From Paraspadella gotoi (Eukaryota; Chaetognatha), in assembly GCA_051294375.1 (NCBI GenBank), contig CM119271.1, forward strand, positions 10,729,376-10,793,375: 64,000 nt of DNA, written 5' to 3'. Positions 23,339 through 32,400 of the stretch are shown piece by piece (positions within the stretch are counted from its first letter, which is position 1; every line of letters begins with the position of its first letter). A program made the translations under genes and the position numbers. Under the pieces are notes generated by a model that made no database searches, was not told the origin of the DNA, and was given only the letters and a program-made list of their open reading frames with translations.

Positions 23339-26300
23339 TTAATGACTCGAAAAAAGAGCTGATTCGCTCGAAATCTCCACTTTAAACGCTTCCCGGTAAA
23401 ACCCAATTTTGACGAGCACGTCCTCATCCTTCAACGACTTCCCATCAAGCGACACTTTAAGTTCCTCTGGACGAAGGGCTCGAACTCCCATCTCCTCCAA
23501 CCGCTCGTCGAAAGCCGCCTTCAAATCCCCAACGTTGCTCTTGACGCCGAAATCCCAGAGAAACTTGCATCCCGTTTCTTGGAGCGGCAGTGAAGTCGAT
23601 TGGATAAGAGCCTCCATCTTAGCCACCTCCACCGTGCTGCCTTCCAAGACCGGAACCCCCTGGCTGGCCTCCTCGCCTTTCGAATTCGATTTCTGTCTCT
23701 TGTCCAAAATGTTTTCGCCGCGATAGTTTTTGGCCAGAATGCGATCCGTCGACGTCTCCGGCCAGATCGCCTTCAAATCGGCTTTAATCCTTTTCGCAAC
23801 TTCGCTTCCTTCCACTTTCGTCCGCGGGTCGCCTTCGTGAAATCTATGCGCCTTGCGCACCATAGTCGGGTCCAGGGTCTCCGGATGAAAGTAGAAAAAC
23901 TCGACGCGAACGGAACTCGCGTCGATCAACGGTCGCACCGCGCCGTTGTCAAGTTGGTCGTCGTTGTCTTCGGTCTCCAAACTCGAATATTCCCGCAGAT
24001 AAACGTCGTCGGCGAAAGATTCCGGATTTTCGATTTTCTCGTAAACGAGAAGCGAATGAAGATGAAGATAAGGAAAAAGATTGGAAAAGTAAGCGTCGAA
24101 TTCTTCGTCCGTCGGAGCCGTTGAACCGAAGATCCTCAGCATGACGTCTTGATGCTGCTTGGCGTGGCTGATGATGTTACGAACTATCTTGATCAAATCG
24201 CCCACTTTGACGATCTTGTATCCCTTTCCGCGACATCCAAACTGGTCGAGGAGGTCTCGACGGAACAGTCTGTTCCAAGATCCGTCGCCGCCGACGACCA
24301 AGGTCGAGTTCCGCTCCACCAATTCGATCCCGGAAATTTTGCTCAAGGCTTTGGGCGACATCTGACTCCAGCCGGTGAGCGTCTCGCTCAGTTGTTGCAA
24401 CATGAAGGCGCGTTTGGTGCGCGGAGAAAAGGCTGGGCTTTTGAGAGAGTCGGAGGCGGATAAGCCACGGCGGAGGGACGCGATGAGGACGCGAAACTCG
24501 ATCGATTTCGGTCCCGTCTCGGAAACGATCCTCGCGACCGCGTGGAGGTCTCGCGACTCGTAGCATTCGTCTCGGGACTTTGGAGATTCCGCTTTGGAAA
24601 AGTTGCCCACTTTCAACGTCCAACCGGAATGCTTGCCGACGATGAAGACCGTCTCCGTGGTCACATCCAAGTGGTAAACGGGCGGACGAGACGCGTGCAA
24701 GAAGTGGATCCCTTTGAGAAGTTGCAGACAAAGATTCTCTGGGTCGAGAGAGATTCTATTTTCGCGGTGCATGCGGATGGCCTGGCCCAAGTCGCAGAGC
24801 CGCGTCTCGACGAATAAGAACCCGGCGAAGAGAGATTTCGGATCTATCTCCGAGCCAAATCCGTGAAGGCGCAAAATGTTGTCGTGATTCAAACTTTGGT
24901 GAAGTCGAGACTTCGAAACGAATCGATTTCTCGCTTTGAAACTTCCCAACGAGACTTTTTGATACGCGCGGTGCTTTCTCTTGAGTCGAACGAGATTGAT
25001 CGAATGCGAGAGTTTAATCCCCGAGACCGCGAGAAAGATCGCCAACAACGAATAGGGTACGTATTTTTCTTCGATCAGGCATTCTTCGTGGACGGATTCC
25101 ATCGAGACGTTTCCACGGCAACGGAATCCAAAAACGTCCATGTACTCGTTGGCGTAAACCATCAAAGCCACGTGATTGCATTTAGAACATTCCCATCGAT
25201 TGCCGCCCGTTTTAAACGTGGTGTGTCGCATCTTTTTTATTTTGACCGGCAATTCTTGCAAAGCGTTGAAACTTATGTCTAACGTATCTATCGTGGATGC
25301 GTTGAATATGGATGCCGACGAAGTCATCGAGGTAATGTTATTATGAGTTAAATTTATCACCCCGAAATGTTTGTATCCGGTGAAAGTAAAATTTTTCATG
25401 GTCAATCGGTTGTAACTCATATCGATTTGTAAATATTGAGTTACGGCTTCGTCTACCCCCAAAATGGAAAAAGATTGCAGGCTACAGTTTCCCGCCTCGA
25501 TATACTGATACATGTTGGTGAGTCTTTGATTGAAAACCAGCGACAACGTCTTAATGTTATTACCGTTCAGTTTTATGGTCGTGATTTCGCTATCGATAAA
25601 AGCATTCGGGTCTATAATTTGCAGTTCGTTGTTGGAGAAATCCAGAAGTTTGGCCGTTAAATCGGGAAATTGTCTAAAATTGATTTTGAATAAACCGTTG
25701 TTGCTCAAATCGAAGACCGCGTCGTTTCCCACATTGAACAAATGTAAATTTCCCAGGGAGGATCGCCAGAATCTGTGGTTCCATCGCGAGATAAACTGGT
25801 TCGCGTAGATGTGCAAATAATTTCCTCGGAGATTTTCGCAGCAACCCAACAATCTTAATCTTCTCAATTGGCGATTCTTGGAAAATAGGTTGTACAGCAA
25901 AAACGTTTCCTCTTCGATGGCGATTTTCGAGCTGTTGAGGCAGAGACGACTACGCCCCGCGCTGTCCGAACAGCAGCCGAAGCTAATGTCCACGATCTGC
26001 GCGTGTTTAAAAGTATCGCGGTGAATTCTCTCGAGCGGATTGTAAAGAAAAGAAATTTTCTCTAGCCCGATCAGATTTTTCATGAGACTGCGGGATAGAC
26101 CGGTGAAGGAATTGTTGTCCAGGATCAAAACGTTGAGAGAGTCCATCCTCGGCAGATGAAGAACAGAAAGGTTATTGCCTTCCAAGTTTAAATACTGCAA
26201 CACCGAAGTGTTCACAAACGCCCATCTGTTGATCCATTGCAATTGGTTGAAACTCACGTTTAACATTTTCACGCTTTGGAGATGCGAGAGAGTTTCAATA

Positions 26301-27400
26301 CTGGTCAACCGATTAAAGCTTAAATCCAAGTAATTCAACTTTTCGAGACCCACGAACGTAGAGTCGTTGATGTCATCGAGTTGGTTATGTCTTAAACTCA
26401 TCGATTGCAGGGATCGAGTCCTTTCAAAGGCACCCCTTTCCACGAAAGACATACCCAGATTTTCCATTCTCAAAATCTCCAAGCGAGTGAGATTGGAAAG
26501 GAGTCGACTCGTGATGCCACCAACGTTTCCATCGTGAAGCCGAATGACCCTCACGTTCGGCATCTCGGCGAAGAATGAATCGTTGAGCGAACCGAATCCG
26601 AAAACGGTGATCTTGGAGAGTTTTTTGTGAAATCCCGGAAGGCTCGTGAGATTCACGGGAAATAGAAACTTGAACCTCGCGTGTTCCAATCCTTGAAAAG
26701 GAGGGAAGTCCTCCATTTTTATTCGAACGTTCTCGTCCGTTTCCAAATAGAGAATCTTGAGTCTCGTCAAGTCGCCGAGAAAGTCGAGAGTCCGGAGTCG
26801 GTTGCCCGTGAGGAAGAGAGTCCTCAATCTTTTGACGCCGCTGAATGCGTCGAACGGGAGGCGCCGAAGACGGTTCCAGCTCAAATTGATGACGTTCAAC
26901 ACGGTCAAGTTTTGAAATTGCGTCGTTATTTCGGATATTTCGTTTCGGTTCAAGTCGATGTATCTCAGTCGTGAGAATTTGAAAGCTTCGGTTCCGATTC
27001 GCGAAATGGAATTGTTGAAGAAAATAATTTTCTGCAAAGAGGGAAACTCGGAGAGAAAGTCGGACCCGAGCGTCTTCAGCCCGGCGGCGTAAAAACTCAC
27101 GTCCGAGGTTTGCGCGAACGCATGGGGCCGGAAACAATTCTTGAGGTTGGGGCATTTGGAATTGTCCGTGGACACGTTGGCCATGATCCTTTCGTCGAGC
27201 GCCTCGCAACCGCGCAGCGGCTTTTGACCCGTGGACCCGATCCAATGGCAGAAGAAGGTCGTGTATTTCGTGCGATGATGCGTGCCTTTTTGAATGTGGC
27301 AGGTTAGCCGACATTTGGTCGACTGGATAGATGGCGGCTTAGAGATTAGTAAGAGAGAGAAGAATAGCGAAAAACGTGAGACGAGAAGAGAAGTCAACAT
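23339..27400 (-). CDS. LRR receptor with pseudokinase and IRE1/RNase L-type KEN endoribonuclease domain
   Basis: One uninterrupted 1353-codon exon. The start is the ATG at 27400 (the open frame extends upstream only from a TTG) and gives signal peptide LVSRFSLFFSLLLIS. Residues about 30-770: Cys-rich cap, about 18-20 LRRs with many N-glycosylation sequons, and an LRRCT-like cap (WECSKC, then two Cys), as in Toll-like receptors. TM about 780-795, followed by RLKRKHR. About 812-960: truncated kinase fold without Gly-loop or VAIK Lys; the HRDLKxxN loop reads YHLDVTTETVF and DFG reads GNF, so a pseudokinase. About 985-1125: KEN domain with VVGGDGSW and GYK, then VRNIISH; Tyr1061, Arg1074, Asn1075 and His1079 match the RNase residues of IRE1. 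About 1276-1344: ubiquitin-like fold. It lies between genes A and B, same strand. I know no described protein with this order. Confidence 0.88.
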   Translation of the reverse strand: MLTSLLVSRFSLFFSLLLISKPPSIQSTKCRLTCHIQKGTHHRTKYTTFFCHWIGSTGQKPLRGCEALDERIMANVSTDNSKCPNLKNCFRPHAFAQTSDVSFYAAGLKTLGSDFLSEFPSLQKIIFFNNSISRIGTEAFKFSRLRYIDLNRNEISEITTQFQNLTVLNVINLSWNRLRRLPFDAFSGVKRLRTLFLTGNRLRTLDFLGDLTRLKILYLETDENVRIKMEDFPPFQGLEHARFKFLFPVNLTSLPGFHKKLSKITVFGFGSLNDSFFAEMPNVRVIRLHDGNVGGITSRLLSNLTRLEILRMENLGMSFVERGAFERTRSLQSMSLRHNQLDDINDSTFVGLEKLNYLDLSFNRLTSIETLSHLQSVKMLNVSFNQLQWINRWAFVNTSVLQYLNLEGNNLSVLHLPRMDSLNVLILDNNSFTGLSRSLMKNLIGLEKISFLYNPLERIHRDTFKHAQIVDISFGCCSDSAGRSRLCLNSSKIAIEEETFLLYNLFSKNRQLRRLRLLGCCENLRGNYLHIYANQFISRWNHRFWRSSLGNLHLFNVGNDAVFDLSNNGLFKINFRQFPDLTAKLLDFSNNELQIIDPNAFIDSEITTIKLNGNNIKTLSLVFNQRLTNMYQYIEAGNCSLQSFSILGVDEAVTQYLQIDMSYNRLTMKNFTFTGYKHFGVINLTHNNITSMTSSASIFNASTIDTLDISFNALQELPVKIKKMRHTTFKTGGNRWECSKCNHVALMVYANEYMDVFGFRCRGNVSMESVHEECLIEEKYVPYSLLAIFLAVSGIKLSHSINLVRLKRKHRAYQKVSLGSFKARNRFVSKSRLHQSLNHDNILRLHGFGSEIDPKSLFAGFLFVETRLCDLGQAIRMHRENRISLDPENLCLQLLKGIHFLHASRPPVYHLDVTTETVFIVGKHSGWTLKVGNFSKAESPKSRDECYESRDLHAVARIVSETGPKSIEFRVLIASLRRGLSASDSLKSPAFSPRTKRAFMLQQLSETLTGWSQMSPKALSKISGIELVERNSTLVVGGDGSWNRLFRRDLLDQFGCRGKGYKIVKVGDLIKIVRNIISHAKQHQDVMLRIFGSTAPTDEEFDAYFSNLFPYLHLHSLLVYEKIENPESFADDVYLREYSSLETEDNDDQLDNGAVRPLIDASSVRVEFFYFHPETLDPTMVRKAHRFHEGDPRTKVEGSEVAKRIKADLKAIWPETSTDRILAKNYRGENILDKRQKSNSKGEEASQGVPVLEGSTVEVAKMEALIQSTSLPLQETGCKFLWDFGVKSNVGDLKAAFDERLEEMGVRALRPEELKVSLDGKSLKDEDVLVKIGFYREAFKVEISSESALFSSH

Positions 27401-27552
27401 TTTTTTTGCGGGGGGGGGGGGAAGATCGCGATAAGAATGGCGACGACGACGATTCAAAGAGAAATTTATTTATTTTATCGAAATTTATTTATTTTCAGTG
27501 GATTTGTAAACGGGACGAAGTAAAAATTGAGATATCGAGTCTGTGCGGGCGG

Positions 27553-27566
27553 CTTTTTATATTGGT
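27553..27566 (-). promoter_or_regulatory. Candidate core promoter (CCAAT plus TATA box) of the LRR-KEN gene
   Basis: The minus strand reads CCAATATAAAAAG about 155 bp upstream of the ATG. This leaves room for a 5' leader of roughly 120-130 nt with no intron needed, which fits a single-exon gene. Confidence 0.45.
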
Positions 27567-29476
27567 TTTATCAATTTCATAAAAAGAAAAAAAAGAAAAC
27601 AATACTGGGAAATCGATATAAAAAACATTTGAAGTGATTTATCACTACATTACAATGAGGAAATAGTTCAGGATCAGTTGTTATTTCTTTCTAATTTGTT
27701 ATAATTGTCTCGACTCATTCGGTTAAAATAGTAATTGATTTATCGTTGTCATTACGCGGGTCCCGAACTATACGCCGGTGTCCACTATTCACTTTTTTGA
27801 TTTTAATCAATTGATTCATCTCATATCGCTCGGCAAGTCGTTTATATTTTGATATCTGCGGCCACTTCAAGCAGTCAAATCATAATACGAAAAAAACCAT
27901 CTATTTAGGCCTGAAGAAATGAGACGTCAAGCTCTAATGAACTCGGCCACTCAGACGGCAATGAAATCAATGAACAAAAAGCCAATTTTAAAGCCTTAAT
28001 CCAAATCAAAGACTTTTGTTTTTTGAATCAAATTTCATTCATCCTCCTGAAGATGTCTCAATCAATTTGATTTTGTTTATTGACACTTTACTTTATTAAT
28101 TGATCTTTTGAAATGAATCAGACTGAATTTTACCTTTTTAATTGAATAAACTGATTACCAAATTACTCAACATGTTTTTAATCAACTTTTCTTAATGTAA
28201 ACAATACATTTATAAGTAGAAAAAACTTTGTATCACAAAAAGTAAATTCTTCATTAACAAAGTCAATTCAAATCCAACGTTATACTTTCCCTGCTATGAG
28301 ACTATGATAAACATCTGTCTAACCATCTTAGCCGTCTAACGTTCTGTCACGGTCATCTGTCACGCCGTGACACGGTCACCGGCTTCCCGATACCTTACCA
28401 CATATATGACATTAATATGTCAACCACCTTCACAGATCGACAATCTACGGTCTACCAATACGGGATTAACAATCCAAAATTTACACTCCGAGAACGTCAA
28501 TCAGATTGTCTCTCTCTCGCTCACGCTCACGTTATTGATGGACGAGCCTTCGTTTCAACGCACGATGCCACTCTTTGCTTTCCCAAATATATATCTCGCA
28601 TGCTACTCGTTAGATCTCGTAAATGAACTATTCTTCCGTCTCTTTGGAATCTAAACTATGATGGTGTGATTATTAATTAGTATCAATAATACACGTCAAT
28701 CACACCAAATTATTTCTTGAACTGTAATTCATTATCGGAGTTGAACGAAAAAAAAACCTTTCGCCAGAGGCGTCACCGAGTCGCTGTTAATCGTATCTTG
28801 ATTATGATCTATGGAAAAAAAAACGAAATCTTTTTCGAAAGACTTAAATAAATTGTATTCTACCCTACACTTTTACAGTAGAGAACAATGTATAATTTGT
28901 ATTTTGACTCCGAAATATAATTAAAAATATGTTCATTACTGTATGAGTATATGAACAATTGTACATGTTTAACGATTTATGTTTCGCATTTTGATTCCAT
29001 TCAAAAATTAAAAAAAAAATCATTCAGCCCTGGTGAGCAGATCCGATAAAAAACGCACCACAAATTCACCATTGATCACAAGAAAATTCACCGATAACTT
29101 TGGCGATTCTTTGGCGGCAGCGGCGACGACGACGACAACAACAACAACAACAACAACAAGGATTTTCATGATCGTGAGCGAGGGACGAGATCGAGAGATC
29201 TTTCACAAAAAAAAAAAAGATAGTAAAAATCGTTGTCCTCGCCTCCGCCAAATTTCCTCCAAATAAGTTGCAGAAATGTCACGAATTTTGATAGAAAAAA
29301 ACAAAGACTTAAATTATGACGTGATTCATACGTTCAAATGGAGCGACGCAATATATATATTGCATTTTCACATATAATTAAAGACGTTCTTTTTATACAA
29401 TTAAAACATTCTCTGAAATATTAAACTACTACTCATTGATAGGGAAGCCAGGTTTTCACAACCAATTTTTTTTGTC
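27567..29476. other. Intergenic region between LRR-KEN and gene B, with GTCACG cluster
   Basis: AT-rich and without coding signal. At 28342-28380 several GTCACG/CGTGAC words cluster, including the palindrome GTCACGCCGTGAC. A (ACG)n/(ACA)n tract lies at about 29120-29160. About 29403-29453 is a fragment of dispersed repeat R1. Confidence 0.5.
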
Positions 29477-32400
29477 TCATTTTTGAAACTTGGCGATGCT
29501 GTATCTGGTCGAAAGAACAACTCCGGGAGATTTTCGAATGCTGTTGTTGTTGTTGTTGTTGTTGTTGTCGTCGTCGTCGATGGAGGCCGCGAAGTCGACG
29601 TTTATTTCTTCGTACAATCTGTTCGTCTGTCCTTCATGTCCGAACATCTCGTAAGGATGATCTGTGATTCGTCAAAATGTGAAAATTTGCCAAATTGTCA
29701 CGTGAAGAAAATGGAATATGAGAATCCAATTACTAAACAACTAAAAGCCATAATAATAAGTCTTTTTTAATTTAATTTTAGAAAAGAGTTCGAAAGTATT
29801 TTTTTCCCAAATTTTTCAGATCTTAAACCTAATCCATAATGTCTAACCTAATCCTTAATCCTTTACACATAATCCCTAACCAAATCATTAACCAAATCCA
29901 TAATGTCTAACCTAATCCTTAATCCTTTACACTGAATCCCTAATTAAATCATTAACCTTAAGAATCCTTAGCCTTAATTTCTAACCGGCTTTCTTTTCCC
30001 AGTGTGTTGTAGTTTGTTTTTTCCCCAGAATTTAATTTTAACCATAATATTTAACCTAAATATCTTTTTAAACTTTTAAATCTAACCTTCATCCTTAACC
30101 CTAATCCTAAACCCTTTCCCTAATTTCTAACCCTAACCGCTAAACCTAAATGATAATCCCTAACCTAAATCCTTAACCAAGTCCCTAACCTTAATCACTA
30201 ACCCTTAACCTCACCTAATCTTTAATCCAATCTTTAACTAAAAAAAAAAAATCTAATTCCTAATTTAAGGTAAAATGGGGCGTTTAGTTTTATTTAATTT
30301 TATTTAATTTAATTTTTTTTGTTGAAAATTATCGTCACTTTCCCCGGTTTACCTCGATTCTTACTCCTTCGCCTCCTCAAGCAGACGATTCCCAGAATGA
30401 GGACGATGACCACGAAAACGACCACGCTGACCACAGCGGCGATTGTGGTCGTGGAGGAAACAGCCGCCGGTGGTTCTGTAAAAGTCGCTGGAAAAAATAA
30501 AATGGATCAAAATATTAACCTTTCGCTTCTCCCCCGGAAAAAAGTATTGTCTTGTGGCGGTATATTCACACCGCCTCACATCTACCATCCTTCAGCCAAT
30601 ACCATTGGCTCAGAGGGGGAACGCACCATCCCAATCGTTGCGTTGGATCCACAGTCCTTACGACTTCCCTCTGCGTTAGCAAAGCGAGTCCGTCCTAGGG
30701 TAACCGCGCCAGTGACTGGAGGCGTCACTGAAGGTCGGAAGCCCACAACAGTGAGAAGCCCCATCCTAATGGGCATCACAGGCAACCCGACTGTTGCCTT
30801 AGTCTACACATTCTGGTACATGTGTCATTAATCACAAAATTTAATATTCAAGTTTACCTCGTATTTTTACATCGATCTGCTTCACGAGCATTACAGCACC
30901 TGAGGTAAACGTAAACGTTTGAAAAGTAACATTTTGAAAAAATGTTATTATTAAAAATTTGTACCATAAGGAGAAGTGAGCTTGACTTTTCCTTCTTTTA
31001 TCTGGGATTTGAAACTTTCAATGCTCGCGGATTCGCCAACCTGAAAATCATTAAGTTGTAGCAGTTGTTATTACTGTTATTACGCGCGTTGGAAAATAAA
31101 GAAAGCAAAATAAAACATCTTAACGTTGTTGATATTAAGTTACCTTGAACCTAACAATCACTGATCCGGGTAGAACCTCGACGTTGAGTACTTCATTATC
31201 AGAGATCCCCAATGATGTGGCAATCTTTAAAGTGAAAAATAACAAAAAATGTAAAAAAAAAAAGTCATAGCATATTCTAACTTTAAAAAATTTTAGAGAC
31301 AAGCCTGGGGTTTGAGATGAGATATAAATTCTTCTTTATTTCGCACAACTTTAGTAAAATTTGCGTCGAGTGTTAATGTAACATCGATGAGATTTTGCGT
31401 TGGTTTCTTAACTGTAATGTAATATGTAAACTAACGAAGAATTCAAAGATAAAATTTTACAATAAAAGACCTCAGTATTTTATTTTTATTCGGAAATAGA
31501 GGTCAAATTTAAAAACAATTTCTGTATTATACCATATTCGCAAGTTTTTCCATCCCAACCCGGACGACAAGAGCAATTAAAGGAATGCCCAAGCTTCAAG
31601 CACGTCCCTCCATTTTGACAAGGGTTCCAAAGGCAGAGGTTAATTGCTGCGGAATAAATCACTGAAACTTTATAAAGGCAATAATCACATAGAACCAGCT
31701 CTAATGAGCTTATTAGTTTTTCTTAATAGTTTGAGAACTATAGTTATTTTACAAAATTTAGCAAATTAATATTTTCTCTATTCTATTCTTAAAAAAGAAA
31801 TTAATTTACCATCTTCACAAGTTAATCCCTCCCATCCAGCGAGACAAGAGCAATTGTAAGAATGTTCATAATTGAAACATGTTCCCCCATTCTTGCAAGG
31901 GTTGGAGGAACAGTGATTTATCGCTGTCAAGCAAAACATGTATTTATTGGGTGCCTTTTCTTGGAGACACAGATTATCTGGGTACCTTCGGAACAGTTTT
32001 GTCCCTCCCATCCAACGGTACAGGAGCAATTATAGAAACTCTTGAAGTTGTTACAAGTTGCTCCATTTAAACAAGGGTTTTTGATGCACCAATTACGTTC
32101 TAAAAACATTTTCATTGTTCAATAACCTAAAATATTTTCAATAAAAGACGTTTTTCGTTAAATTACCATTTTCACATGTTTGTCCCTCCCATCCAGGAAG
32201 GCATGAGCAACTGAATGAATCACCAAGATTTAAGCATAAGCCCCCATTTTTGCAAGGTTGTGAGGAACACTGGTTAATCGCTTGGGAACAAATCATAATT
32301 TTAACTGCACATAAATTTACTAAATTGTTAAATATAATTTTTTAATATTAATACCTTCAGAACAATTTTGCCCCTTCCATCCAGTAGAGCAAGAGCAGTT

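Noticed and set aside
23600-24124. Plus-strand open frames opposite the LRR-KEN gene and opposite the ankyrin exons
   Set aside because: They are shadows of GC-biased coding exons; no domains, and they follow the codon pattern of the minus strand.
27401-27457. N-terminal extension of the LRR-KEN protein starting MNRRRRHSYRD
   Set aside because: It begins at TTG, not ATG, crosses a G/C homopolymer, and would bury the signal peptide; the ATG at 27400 gives a clean signal peptide.
29820-30250. A true telomere or chromosome end
   Set aside because: Repeats are degenerate, internal to a gene, and flanked by unique sequence on both sides.
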